Under the pieces are notes generated by a model, which was not told the origin of the DNA, did not search any database, and saw only the letters and a program-made list of their open reading frames with translations. A DNA stretch of 64,000 nt, taken from positions 744,001 through 808,000 of the forward strand of contig NZ_JAALXT010000003.1 of the NCBI RefSeq assembly GCF_011634775.1. Reading direction: 5' to 3'. The stretch's first letter is position 1, and each line of letters begins with the position of its first letter. Both the position numbers and the translations under genes were made by a program. This document shows, in pieces, positions 1-9,281 of this stretch. Source of the stretch: Thalassoroseus pseudoceratinae (GTDB lineage: Bacteria; Planctomycetota; Planctomycetia; Planctomycetales; Planctomycetaceae).

Positions 1-162
1 CTTGGCGTTACTAAGCGAATCCATCGACCAAACGGATCCGAACGATTTGTTGAACTAACCAGTGTGAGTACGTCCGTTTTCGTTCAGGACATTGGAAGCA
101 TCTGTGCGTGCCCGAGGTGGACGCGCAATGCTCCCTGAGTCCGGCTGACCTAACGAAGTCCG

Positions 163-1476
163 CTAGGCATCTTTCGGGGTTGCCCAATGGTCGCGGTAGG
201 CCCGTTTGACGAAGCTGTTGGCTTCTGAGTGATTAGTGATTTCTTCTGTTTTCGGATCGAACTCTAAAACGGCTCCGACACGAGCTGCGATATTTGCTAG
301 ATGTACGAGGGTTGCAGCCTGATGCCCGACTTCGATACCCGCGTTGAGCTTCGACGATTTCCCACGGACGCAATCGAAGAAGTTCTGATGGTGCGCTGGT
401 AGATCGACCCCGCCGGTTTGTTGATCAAGGAGCTTGCCCCGTTCACCGTAAAGTCGCCAACCCCGCGTGTGCCCCATGACCAACATGCCTTTGGTTCCGT
501 ACCACGCACATCCGTTTCCGTAACCCTCCTGCGGGTACGGAGACCAAATCCGTTGCTCGAAGATAAATTGTTTCTGCCGACCTTTGGGCTCACCCGCTTG
601 TGGGTACTCGAAGACGGCGTACTGGGTATCGGGAAATTCTTGATCGTCGTCAAAAAAGTATTTGCCTCCCAGGCACGTCACGCGACTGGGGTGCGTGTTC
701 ACACCGAAACCCCAAAGGGCCACGTCGATGTCATGGACTCCATCGTTACCGATATCTCCGCAACCGAAGTTACGCCACCATCGCCATACACTCGGCAGCA
801 TGTTGGTTTGATACGGGATCTTGGGAGCTGGTCCGGTCCATGCGTCGAAATTGAGGTGGCTTGGAGCGTCGGTTGGTGTGCGTTTACCGATGTTCCGACG
901 GCGTTGGCTGTTCCACGCTTTCGTTACCAGGACGTCGCCGATTTCTCCGTTCAACACCTTTTCGACACCTTGTCGAACCGTTTCCGTGCTGCGGCTTTGA
1001 GTCCCGACTTGCAGGAACTTTCCACTCCGCTTCGCCGCCTCGATCATCAACCGGCCTTCGCGGATATTGTGGCTGCACGGCTTTTCGACATAAACATGCT
1101 TGCCAGCATCCAGTGCTAGAATTGCCGCTGGTGCGTGCCAATGATCCGGAGTGGCAATAAAGACCGCATCGATGGAATCATCGTCGAACACTTTCCGCAT
1201 GTCGTCAGTGGTTTGCGGTCGCTGTTCGGTGGCGGATTCGACATGCTCGACTGCTTTTGCGAGCCGCTGCTCATCGACATCGCAAACCCATGCCACTTCA
1301 ACTTCGGGATTCGCCGTCAAGACACGAAGATGGTAACTGCCCATCCCGCCAGGCCCAATCATCCCGACCCGCAACCGCTCCGAATCGGCCGCTCGAGCGG
1401 AACTCGAAACTCCAGTCCAGACAGCGGTCGCAAGTCCGGCTTGCTTCAAGAACGTGCGGCGGGGTGTATCGCTCAT
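163..1476 (-). CDS. Tat-exported Gfo/Idh/MocA family oxidoreductase
   Basis: A 437-residue NAD(P)-dependent oxidoreductase of the Gfo/Idh/MocA family, likely acting on a sugar or sugar-derived substrate in the periplasm. The N-terminus carries a twin-arginine motif (PRRTFLKQ, residues 5-12) and an AxA-type cleavage region. A Rossmann fold follows with the glycine motif GMIGPGGMG, then the family motif VYVEKPCSHN with the catalytic-site lysine of EKP. The C-terminal part has GNDGVHDIDVALW, typical of the substrate-binding domain. I chose the ATG at 1476 because GAAGGA lies just upstream and the Tat motif then falls at the very start; an open extension to 1539 has neither. The gene neighbours a sulfatase and a DUF1080 protein, a grouping common in planctomycete polysaccharide catabolism. 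The substrate cannot be read from sequence. Confidence 0.93.
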   Translation of the reverse strand: MSDTPRRTFLKQAGLATAVWTGVSSSARAADSERLRVGMIGPGGMGSYHLRVLTANPEVEVAWVCDVDEQRLAKAVEHVESATEQRPQTTDDMRKVFDDDSIDAVFIATPDHWHAPAAILALDAGKHVYVEKPCSHNIREGRLMIEAAKRSGKFLQVGTQSRSTETVRQGVEKVLNGEIGDVLVTKAWNSQRRRNIGKRTPTDAPSHLNFDAWTGPAPKIPYQTNMLPSVWRWWRNFGCGDIGNDGVHDIDVALWGFGVNTHPSRVTCLGGKYFFDDDQEFPDTQYAVFEYPQAGEPKGRQKQFIFEQRIWSPYPQEGYGNGCAWYGTKGMLVMGHTRGWRLYGERGKLLDQQTGGVDLPAHHQNFFDCVRGKSSKLNAGIEVGHQAATLVHLANIAARVGAVLEFDPKTEEITNHSEANSFVKRAYRDHWATPKDA

Positions 1477-1578
1477 TGCAAATCCTTCGGTGTGAGTGGG
1501 GCGAGGAACCTGCGTGCATCTTGCCCAAACCGAAATCAAAACACAAGCGATCCTTGATGCGTCAGGCAGGCCGGCTGT

Positions 1579-2046
1579 TTAACCGGTTGTGCGTTGGTAG
1601 CGTCCCATCAGCTCTGTCTCATCGAGGATGTGCCCTTGCATGGCCTGTTCGACTTCTTCCCGTTTCACGCCGGCTTCGAGTCCAAGCGATTCCCCATCTA
1701 ACGCGTACAGACGGAAGTAGTACCGGTGATCACCGTGATTGGGAGGTGGAGCGGGACCCCCATAGTGATCGTGTTGGAAATCGTTCCTGGCTCCTTGCCC
1801 AATCCCACTGGCCCCTTCGGGAATCGTGGACCGCTGGGCCGGAATATCGAACAGCACCCAATGGGTGAAGGTGCCATCCGGTGCATCCGGGTCTTCCATA
1901 ATCAGTACAAAGCTCTTGGTGCCTTCCGGCGGATGAATCCAATTCAACTCCGGCGACTTGTCATCACCGTCGCATGTGTGCACATCCGGTATGACGGCGT
2001 CAGGTTGAAATGCCGGACTCGTCAACGTAAATCCTTGTTCGGCCAT
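1579..2046 (-). CDS. YbhB/YbcL-type PEBP family protein
   Basis: A 155-residue protein of the phosphatidylethanolamine-binding (Raf kinase inhibitor-like) family, close in length to E. coli YbhB (about 158). It shows the bacterial PEBP signature: TCDGDDKSPEL near residues 20-30, the ligand-pocket segment VLIMEDPDAPDGTFTHWV, and GPAPPPNHGDHRYYF, where the conserved G-P-x-P-P-x-G/H-x-H-R-Y loop closes the anion-binding pocket. No signal peptide is seen, so a cytoplasmic location is expected. The start at 2046 is supported by AGGAG about eight bases upstream; an in-frame extension to 2151 is Arg-rich and unlike the family. The biological role of bacterial YbhB proteins is largely unknown. The gene lies 120 bases downstream of the sulfatase in the same direction and may share its transcript. 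Confidence 0.92.
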   Translation of the reverse strand: MAEQGFTLTSPAFQPDAVIPDVHTCDGDDKSPELNWIHPPEGTKSFVLIMEDPDAPDGTFTHWVLFDIPAQRSTIPEGASGIGQGARNDFQHDHYGGPAPPPNHGDHRYYFRLYALDGESLGLEAGVKREEVEQAMQGHILDETELMGRYQRTTG

Positions 2047-2166
2047 GTCATATCTCCTATTCACGGACCTGAAAAATCGCCTACTTCGATTTTTGCAGGG
2101 TCGTGTGGGAAATATAGGGGCAGAATCCCCCTTCTCGCATGGGCGAAACAACCAGCGGGCCAGATA

Positions 2167-3600
2167 CTATTCCGACTGGTCTGGCTCAAAACCCGGACGC
2201 ACCTTGCCATCGTAGTTGATCAGCGGCCGTGCGTTTTTGACTCTTCCGAGCGGACGGCAACCTGGGCCAACGCCCTCCGTGCCCAGATCATCTTTGGTCT
2301 TGGCGGCAATGTCTCGAAGCAGTTTGACGACATAGGGATTGGCTTTCGCGACGTTGTTTGATTCACTGATGTCTGCGTCAAGGTTGTAGAGTTCTCCCGA
2401 CTTCAGGATCAGCTTCCAAGGGCCGCTGCGAACCGCTTGCAGGTTCAAGCCGCGGAAGTAGTAGAATTCCTCGTAGGGTGTTTCGGCGTCTTCTTGGCCG
2501 AAAAGAATCGGGCGAATGTTGTGACCGTCGATCTTTCGGTTCGGCGGCAGTTCGCCGCCAGCGAGTTTCGTGAATGTTGGGAGAATGTCCATCATGCTGG
2601 TGATGGCAAACGTCTCGGTATTTGCGGGAATCTTGCCAGGCCACCAAGCGATTGTCGGCACACGAATTCCGCCTTCCCAGGTGCTGCCTTTGCCGCCACG
2701 AAGTGGTTTATTGACTGCTCCATGTCTTATTTGACCGCCGTTGTCAGAGGTGAAGATGACCAAGGTGTTATCCTGCAAATCCATTTCGCGGACCGCATCG
2801 AGAACCTGCCCGACACTCCAATCGACTTCTTCGACCCAATCCCCAAACAGTCCATGAGCACTCTTGCCCCGAAACCGTTCGCTGGGGTAAAGCGGAAAGT
2901 GAACCGCCGAGTGTGGCATGTAGAGGAAGAACGGTTCCTCATGATGATCACGAATGAAAGAAACCGCCTCTTCGGTATAGCGTTCGACGAGGGCCTGCTG
3001 GTCTTTCGGAAGCACTCGTTGAAGAACCGTTTCGTTCCTCAAGAGTGGGAGTGGCGGTTGACCTTTTCCTTTCCGATTTTTCGGAAGCGGACGGCCAAGA
3101 TTGCTTTTGACACCGTCGGCTGCCGGTCCCATATCGTTGGAATATGGCAATCCGTAATAGTCGTCGAATCCTTGCCGAGTTGGGAGAAACTCTGGTTGAT
3201 CCCCCAGGTGCCATTTCCCCACCATTCCGGTGGCGTAGCCCTGTTTCTTTAACAGCTCCGCAACGGTGATCTCGTCCGGATGCAAACCGACATCGTTACC
3301 AGGAAACAGAACGTGCGGAATGCTCAGGGCACGTTTCGGGTAGCTTCCCGTCATTAGTGACGCACGCGATGGCGAACAAACCGGAGCCGCATAATGACTG
3401 GCGAGCTTCCGACCCTCCTTGGCCATCCGATCCAAGTTTGGCGTCCGATTGACTTTGTTTCCGTACGGCCCGATGTCCCCGTAACCGAGATCATCAATGT
3501 TGATCACAATGAAGTTCGGCGACTGCGCAGCCTCCAAAATGTTTCCCCAGGTTAGGGAAATCAGAACAGCAACAAATCCCTTCAGCGAGCGGCTTATCAT
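2167..3600 (-). CDS. secreted sulfatase (arylsulfatase family)
   Basis: A 477-residue type I sulfatase that should hydrolyse sulfate esters, probably on algal or other polysaccharides. Residues 1-25 form a signal peptide ending in AA. Metal ligands D36-D37 lie in NIDDLGYGD. The modification motif C75-S-P-S-R lies in VCSPSRASLMTG, so C75 is expected to be converted to formylglycine. Further family segments are GMVGKWHLGD, DNTLVIFTSDNGG with the second metal-binding Asp-Asn pair, and HGAVNKPLRGGKGSTWEGG. Planctomycetes are known for large numbers of sulfatases. The ATG at 3600 directly starts the signal peptide. The gene diverges from the DUF1080 gene across about 300 bases, and the YbhB-like gene follows it. 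The exact substrate is not deducible. Confidence 0.96.
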   Translation of the reverse strand: MISRSLKGFVAVLISLTWGNILEAAQSPNFIVINIDDLGYGDIGPYGNKVNRTPNLDRMAKEGRKLASHYAAPVCSPSRASLMTGSYPKRALSIPHVLFPGNDVGLHPDEITVAELLKKQGYATGMVGKWHLGDQPEFLPTRQGFDDYYGLPYSNDMGPAADGVKSNLGRPLPKNRKGKGQPPLPLLRNETVLQRVLPKDQQALVERYTEEAVSFIRDHHEEPFFLYMPHSAVHFPLYPSERFRGKSAHGLFGDWVEEVDWSVGQVLDAVREMDLQDNTLVIFTSDNGGQIRHGAVNKPLRGGKGSTWEGGIRVPTIAWWPGKIPANTETFAITSMMDILPTFTKLAGGELPPNRKIDGHNIRPILFGQEDAETPYEEFYYFRGLNLQAVRSGPWKLILKSGELYNLDADISESNNVAKANPYVVKLLRDIAAKTKDDLGTEGVGPGCRPLGRVKNARPLINYDGKVRPGFEPDQSE

Positions 3601-3909
3601 CGTGTGTGTTTTCTAATGAAAGGGTCTACGAAAAGCGGGACTCACAACGACCGTTGTGACCTAGTTTCTATCACACCCGTTCGACACTCAAATTACAATC
3701 CCACTCGCTTCACGCATCAGTGCTCACAAGTGCGACGCCTGGTCTTCTTGATGGATTCGCAAGAGGAAGAACGCATGCTTCCGATGAATGCTGTGAAACA
3801 GCTATGCTGGATACTTCGGCACAATGCGGGACAGTTCTCATTGCCTCTTCAATGCGGTAAAGTGCAGGTCTTCTCACCCGAAAGATCGCAAAATGAGGAT
3901 ACTGATTTT
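3601..3909. promoter_or_regulatory. divergent intergenic region, sulfatase / DUF1080
   Basis: This 309-base stretch separates two divergently transcribed secreted enzymes and should hold both promoters. An open frame runs in from 3604 toward the DUF1080 gene, but it has no credible protein character and lies before the signal peptide. I could not pick out a convincing -35/-10 pair. Confidence 0.4.
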
Positions 3910-4656
3910 ATGCTGCGTTTAGTGAAACTTGCTGGTGCCGTTGTGGTCGTGATGACGGCCAGTGCCTTTGGCTTCAAAGAGTGGAAGAGCGGTATCGAAT
4001 GGCCGGAACCGAAAGTCGTCGATCCCGGCGATGCGGAAACGCCGCCTTCCGATGCCATCGTGCTATTCGATGGTGAAGATCTCTCGCAATGGCACAACGG
4101 AACCAGGTGGGAGATCCGCGACGGATACGCGATCTCGAAGATGGCCAGTATCACAACCAAAGAAAAGTTCGGCGACTGCCAACTTCACCTCGAGTTCGCA
4201 ACTCCTGCCGAAGTCAAAAGCCAAGGGCAGGGCCGAGGAAACAGTGGCGTGTACTTAATGAATCGTTACGAAGTCCAGATTTTGGACTCTTACGAGAACG
4301 CCACCTATCACGATGGACAATGTGCGTCCATCTACAAGCAGTATCCCCCGCTCGTCAACGCGTGTCGAAAACCGGGGGAATGGCAGACCTACGACATTCT
4401 CTTCGAAGCTCCCCGGTTCGATGAGCATGGTTCACTCACGCGTCCCGGTTACATGACGGTTTTGCAGAATGGGGTCGTGGTGCAGAACCGAACTGAACTT
4501 CTCGGCGGGACATCGTATATTGCCCCACCGAAGTATACCAAGCACTCGGATAAGGAGCCGATTAGCTTGCAATTTCACGGCAATCCCGTTCGATTCCGGA
4601 ACATCTGGCTCCGACCGCTCGAAGCCCGTCAGCCGGAATATCCGACGGAAGGATAG
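3910..4656 (+). CDS. DUF1080 (3-keto-disaccharide hydrolase-like) secreted protein
   Basis: A 248-residue secreted protein of the DUF1080 family. This family has a concanavalin-like beta-sandwich and was later linked to 3-keto-disaccharide hydrolysis. The start at 3910 gives a signal peptide (MLRLVKLAGAVVVVMTASAFG). The domain follows: IVLFDGEDLSQWHNG, then FGDCQLHLEFATP, RGNSGVYLMNRYEVQILDS and the late FHGNPVRFRNIWLRPL, all in the usual order and spacing. Family members act on glycosidic substrates near Gfo/Idh oxidoreductases that make 3-keto sugars. A Gfo/Idh gene lies 2.4 kb away, so a shared catabolic role is plausible but inferred. GAGGA about ten bases upstream is an acceptable ribosome-binding site. 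A longer open frame from 3604 is rejected because it hides the signal peptide. Confidence 0.92.
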   Translation: MLRLVKLAGAVVVVMTASAFGFKEWKSGIEWPEPKVVDPGDAETPPSDAIVLFDGEDLSQWHNGTRWEIRDGYAISKMASITTKEKFGDCQLHLEFATPAEVKSQGQGRGNSGVYLMNRYEVQILDSYENATYHDGQCASIYKQYPPLVNACRKPGEWQTYDILFEAPRFDEHGSLTRPGYMTVLQNGVVVQNRTELLGGTSYIAPPKYTKHSDKEPISLQFHGNPVRFRNIWLRPLEARQPEYPTEG

Positions 4657-4677
4657 TTAAATTCGGATCGCGACCAC

Positions 4678-5157
4678 CTATTTGGGAAGCGGTCCGAACA
4701 TTGGCGTGAATGGGAACAGAAATTTGGAGTTCGATTCGTATTGGCCTTCGCCGTCTTCATAACGACGACCATGCCACCAGTTGAGCCGAACCCGAGACCA
4801 AAACGGCGTGTAGTCCCAGCCCCATGTACCCTCGCAGTTGACGTAGCGTGGTTCTCCACCGAAGATCGGGGCACCGATCTTTCGTGGATTACCACCGCCG
4901 ACGTAGTAACCGGAATACGAAGGTGTGTTGGACCAGTCCGCGAAGATCGAAATTGATTGCGGATTCCCCGCCCGTGCGTGACGTTCGCACCAACTCAAAT
5001 GCGATGGCGATCCCGGATCAATTTCCGCCTTGTTGCCGAAGATCTTGTGCGGAGTCTTGCAGTCGTGCTCCGGAGAATCGCAGTCGCTCGCGATGAGACC
5101 CCCGGTCAATGTGAGGGTCAGAATGGCACTAAGGCCGAGATTCACTCTGGTCGTCAT
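4678..5157 (-). CDS. small secreted protein of unknown function
   Basis: A 159-residue protein I do not recognise. With the start at 5157 it opens with a clear signal peptide (MTTRVNLGLSAILTLTLTGG, then LIAS) followed by a Cys-bearing mature region (SDCDSPEHDCKTPHKIFGN and LSWCERH, YVNCEGTWGWDY). The mature part is rich in Gly, Tyr, Trp and Pro, ends near PFTPMFGPLPK and carries no membrane segment. That composition suggests a small exported or surface-associated protein stabilised by one or two disulphides. AGGACC precedes the ATG. A longer frame to 5256 is possible but lacks a signal peptide at its start. It converges with the DUF1080 gene across about 20 bases, so no terminator of normal size fits between them. 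Confidence 0.75.
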   Translation of the reverse strand: MTTRVNLGLSAILTLTLTGGLIASDCDSPEHDCKTPHKIFGNKAEIDPGSPSHLSWCERHARAGNPQSISIFADWSNTPSYSGYYVGGGNPRKIGAPIFGGEPRYVNCEGTWGWDYTPFWSRVRLNWWHGRRYEDGEGQYESNSKFLFPFTPMFGPLPK

Positions 5158-5697
5158 CGGAACCGGTCCTGGCAATCGAGAGAAATTCGCGTTCAAACGG
5201 CCATTGGCCATTCCTTCGTGACAAACGATGTCAGCATGATCATCGGCATCATCCATCTAATTAGTCCTACACGATGGTTTTGGTCTGCAAACTCTGACTG
5301 ACCGTTCGAACACGAACATACTTCGCAGTCGTCCCAAATCACCTGGTTTGACGCACGTTTATTCATCGAAAATTCCCAAAACAATCATGGGGGATTCACG
5401 TTCACTGCTAACATACGTACTCAACATCATTAGACACACCGCCGCCCAAAATTCGAACCACTTTGCGGACCCAGCCGATACGCACCATCACGAAGGAGAT
5501 GGCTCCGCGACGGAATGCCCTGCCTGACCTGTGTTTTCCCCTTCTTAAACCGGGTCGACAAGAGTGAGAATCGCTCTTTTGAAACTGTCGTGTTGTTGAT
5601 CGAGGCTGGCAAAGAGTTGGAGGCATCTGGCGTATATGCTGATGGTCCGACTCTGGTGCGGCCGCTCAGAATCTGAACCGAACGAGACAGATCGAAC
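5158..5697. other. intergenic region without identifiable gene
   Basis: These 540 bases separate the small secreted protein gene from the HEAT/WD40 gene, which point away from each other, so both promoters should lie here. Short open frames exist on both strands but none has a plausible start, ribosome-binding site or protein-like composition. I see no RNA gene or repeat. Confidence 0.5.
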
Positions 5698-8600
5698 ATG
5701 CCTTCGCCTGAATCTACCGCCCTGGAGTGCCGCCAATGTCGAGCCCAAATTCGAACCGGCGTGAATTTTTGCCCGAAGTGTGGCTCTGCGATCGCTGCGG
5801 GGAGTGGTCAGTCATCCAATGAGATCTCTGGACTGCACGAGATGCTGGAATCTGCCGAGTCGGTCGACTCCAGCGTCGAGCAGCCGAGCGACTCATCCAA
5901 TGATCTATCCGGGATGTCCGGCATGTTCGACGCGCTCGAATCGGCTGATAGCACGTCGAACGCTAGTCACTCCGTGAATGACAACGATACCTTCAGAACG
6001 GCTGAAGCAAGCACTCAAACGGCCCAAAACGAGCGGCCCCAGAATCCGAAGACGCAAAACCAAAGAGCGAGTGAAAACAGCCAACTGGCGAACGCTGAAC
6101 GGCGTGGACCAAAAGGGTCGGGTGTGAGTTCGGGAGTTCGTTCCGGTACACGAGCACGCAGTACCCCGACATTTGCGGACGGCGTCATCCGATTCAGCTG
6201 TCGCGGCTGCGGTCGCAGCATTCGTGCGAAAGAGAAGAAAGCCGGCCAGCAAATTAACTGCCCGTCGTGCAAAACACCGTTGAAGGTGCCTCGCACACCA
6301 GAACAAATCGAGAAGGAAAAATCGTTTTCATTGCGGTCCGGGGACGAATCGGGCGAAACGGTTTCGTTCGCTGAATTGGCAAGGCAAGCCGCGGAACAAT
6401 CACCGGTCATCTTTGTGCCGGAAGCCACGAGCGATGCATCTGGGTCAGACGACGGCGATACGAAGATTGGTAAGAAGTCGAAAAACGCTAAGAAGTCGGG
6501 GCTGTCCAAGAAGCAACTGAAAAAACTCAAATTGTTATTCGACCAGTCTTTAGACGACCTCGTTTCAGACGAGCAAGAAACGCTGATTCAGGAATGGAAG
6601 GACGGACTCCGCGAGATCGGGGCGTCTAATGATGCATCCGCGATTGAATTGGTCAAACCATTTCTTGATCACCATTCACGGGAACTACAACGTGTCGCGA
6701 TTGCCACGGCCGGTGAACTTCGGGATCCTTCTGTTGCGCCGAATCTCATTGAGCTGCTCGACGAACCCGGTGCCGCAACGCGCAAGGCGATTTGTATTGC
6801 CCTGGGGAACATTGGGGATGGGCGAGCCGTTCGGGCGTTGTTGATGCTTGGGATCGAAGACCCGCATGCGAAAATTCCGGCGAACGACGCGATCTCGCAA
6901 ATTGGTCCTGCTGCGACCGAACCTTTAATCAATGCTTTGACTGATCGAGAGTCAGGATTGGTCCTTGAGGCGATCGTGGGCTTAGGCAAACTCAAAGTCG
7001 CCGAGGCCGCTCGCCCGTTGATTCGGGTTTTGGAAGGTGGTTCCTGGATTCACCGTGCCCACGCGGCTCAGTCGCTGGGCAATCTTGGAGATACACGCGT
7101 TCTGGGCGCTCTCCAAAAAGCTCTGGGCGACACCAACCCCAACGTTCGAGCCAATGCCGCCGCCGCACTCGGCCAACTCGGTGACAAAGCGTGTGTCGCG
7201 GAATTACGCCACTGCTTGCAGGATTCCGATCCAGATGTTGTCACGCAGACTGTGACGGCACTCGGACAAATTGGAGATCAGCGAGCGGCTTCCGCGCTCG
7301 TTCCACTTCTCAATTCAACCGATCCCAACCTGCAGTTGCTTGTTGCCGAGGCGCTTGGAGACCTGGGCGATCATCGGGCTGTGCCAAATTTGTTGTCGGT
7401 TTTAGAAAGTCAGGACGAGAAACTTCAGCTTAAAGTCCTGACGATCCTTCGCAAGCTCAAAGCTCCCGAAGCGGTCCCAGCATTGCTAGACCTGCTGAAA
7501 GTTCGTAACGAACTGATTCGCCAACGTGCCTGCGATGCATTAGGGCGAATTGGAGATGCTGATGTCGCGGAACGTCTTGAGACCGTGCTCTCCGTTGACC
7601 CGTCGACAGAAGTTCGTGCAGCGGCCGCTCGTGCACTCGGTGAGATTGCCGATCCGGGTTCGGTCGACAGTCTCAAAAAGGCGTTAGACGATGAGTTCTT
7701 AGTCAAATGCCAAGCGATCATTGCGTTAGGGACCGTTGGTGACCAGGAAGTCGTGGGCGATTTACTGGATCTGCTGACGGATCTCACGCCTGAGATCAAA
7801 TACCATGCTGCCGGCGCGTTGGGCGAGATCGGTGGGAAACGAGCGATCTCCCCGATTCGTGCGTTGCTCGAAGATTCGAACCCCATGGTAGTCCGTGGTG
7901 CGACGAAGGCTTTGGAGAAACTCGGCGAACCAGTCGACTTGGCGGAAGTCAAGAAAGCCCGTCGTCGTGCCCAGTATCGGGGTGTCTATGAGGTCATCCT
8001 TTCGATTCGATCGTATCTGCCGGAAGGGCGTCAGGCGACGATTATCGGAGCCGGTGCTCTGGCGGCTGTTTTGCTCGTGGGGGCAATCGCGGTCGCGAGT
8101 ATGTATTGGTTCCAACCAGCCCCGCAAGTGGTGATCGTTCGCGGGAATGCGGCCGCTGTCTCATTCAGCCCGAACGGCCAATTCGTTTGTACCGGACGAA
8201 CGACGGGGTTGGTTGAGATTTACAATTTAGCCAATGGAAGTCGGACTCACCAATTTCCGGTCAAAGGGGGTGGGGACAAGGCCGTCTTTGCTCGATCGGA
8301 TAACGAGCTAGTGGTTTTAACCAGTAAAGCACTACAATTGTGGGATTTGACAATTGAAGACCCGTCCAAGCAGATGGCTCCAGCCGCAAGTCATGCGAGG
8401 AACGTGACTGATTTCGTCATGTCGAGCGACCGTTCTTTCGCACTGACACGCTCAAACGATGGGATGGCGATTGTTTGGGATCTGAGTACCGGCAAGAACA
8501 CGGGCGTCGCTAAGTTTCCGAAGAACTTTTCCGTGTTTGCCATCTCGCCCGACGGCGGTTTGATAGCAGGGGGATCAACGAACGGGCAGATTCAGCTGAT

Positions 8601-9036
8601 TGATGCTGGTTCTGGCCAGGCGAAAGGGAATCCGATTCGAACGTCAGGTTCAAAACCCATCCGCGCACTCGCATTCAATCATAATGGCTCGAAGCTCGCA
8701 GTTTCCGGTGTCGAACTTGGCATGGCGATCTACTCGGCCGAGGGTTCAAAACTTGCACAAGTTGATGTCGCCAAAGGCACGGCCACGTCATTGCGATTCG
8801 GTCCGAATGATTCGCAATTGATTGGCTTGATGGGAACCCAATTCGCCGTTTGGCAAGTGACGGAGTCTGCGATTGGTGCTGAGCCTCGCATGTTCCCTGT
8901 TGACATTGATGGACTTACGTCTTGGGACTTAAGTCCTGACGGAAGCAAAGTCATCGTCGGAAGCGAAGAGGCTATGCCTGCTCTCGTCTATGATGTCAAT
9001 TCCGGTGAAAAGGTCGCGGTCATCAATCAAGACTGA
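5698..9036 (+). CDS. zinc-ribbon / HEAT-repeat / TM / WD40-like hybrid protein
   Basis: A 1112-residue membrane-anchored scaffold, probably for protein-protein interaction. Residues 8-30 form a zinc ribbon (CRQC...CPKCG). A Ser-rich low-complexity segment follows, and a second ribbon lies near 164-197 (CRGCG...CPSCK). Residues about 315-740 contain a long run of HEAT repeats of the PBS-lyase type, recognisable by repeated 'ALGxIGDxRAVxxLxxLL' units such as ALGNIGDGRAVRALLML and AAALGQLGDKACVAEL. A single membrane helix follows at about 779-803 (IIGAGALAAVLLVGAIAVAS). The remainder (about 811-1112) is a WD40-like beta-propeller with blades such as AVSFSPNGQFVCTG. The membrane helix would put the HEAT part in the cytoplasm and the propeller outside it, or the reverse. 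The downstream kinase also has a zinc ribbon, one TM helix and WD40 blades, so the two may belong to one signalling unit (inference). Confidence 0.9.
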   Translation: MPSPESTALECRQCRAQIRTGVNFCPKCGSAIAAGSGQSSNEISGLHEMLESAESVDSSVEQPSDSSNDLSGMSGMFDALESADSTSNASHSVNDNDTFRTAEASTQTAQNERPQNPKTQNQRASENSQLANAERRGPKGSGVSSGVRSGTRARSTPTFADGVIRFSCRGCGRSIRAKEKKAGQQINCPSCKTPLKVPRTPEQIEKEKSFSLRSGDESGETVSFAELARQAAEQSPVIFVPEATSDASGSDDGDTKIGKKSKNAKKSGLSKKQLKKLKLLFDQSLDDLVSDEQETLIQEWKDGLREIGASNDASAIELVKPFLDHHSRELQRVAIATAGELRDPSVAPNLIELLDEPGAATRKAICIALGNIGDGRAVRALLMLGIEDPHAKIPANDAISQIGPAATEPLINALTDRESGLVLEAIVGLGKLKVAEAARPLIRVLEGGSWIHRAHAAQSLGNLGDTRVLGALQKALGDTNPNVRANAAAALGQLGDKACVAELRHCLQDSDPDVVTQTVTALGQIGDQRAASALVPLLNSTDPNLQLLVAEALGDLGDHRAVPNLLSVLESQDEKLQLKVLTILRKLKAPEAVPALLDLLKVRNELIRQRACDALGRIGDADVAERLETVLSVDPSTEVRAAAARALGEIADPGSVDSLKKALDDEFLVKCQAIIALGTVGDQEVVGDLLDLLTDLTPEIKYHAAGALGEIGGKRAISPIRALLEDSNPMVVRGATKALEKLGEPVDLAEVKKARRRAQYRGVYEVILSIRSYLPEGRQATIIGAGALAAVLLVGAIAVASMYWFQPAPQVVIVRGNAAAVSFSPNGQFVCTGRTTGLVEIYNLANGSRTHQFPVKGGGDKAVFARSDNELVVLTSKALQLWDLTIEDPSKQMAPAASHARNVTDFVMSSDRSFALTRSNDGMAIVWDLSTGKNTGVAKFPKNFSVFAISPDGGLIAGGSTNGQIQLIDAGSGQAKGNPIRTSGSKPIRALAFNHNGSKLAVSGVELGMAIYSAEGSKLAQVDVAKGTATSLRFGPNDSQLIGLMGTQFAVWQVTESAIGAEPRMFPVDIDGLTSWDLSPDGSKVIVGSEEAMPALVYDVNSGEKVAVINQD

Positions 9037-9281
9037 TCGCGTTGAGCCGTTCGTCTTGGATCGATGTCGTTGCGATCCGTATGACCGTGCAAGTCGGCCT
9101 CATTCACCTCTCTTTCCTAGTGGTTGCAGCTTTTCATCAAACGCATCAGGCGAGTTAAGCCGACTCAGAACCAATAGTTCTCAGTCTCGCCGGCTACAAT
9201 GCGTAAGATCAAAACCTTGGGCGATTATTCCCCATCAACTTGGTTCCAGCCGGCATACCGCAGTCTTTGACGGGACTAGCA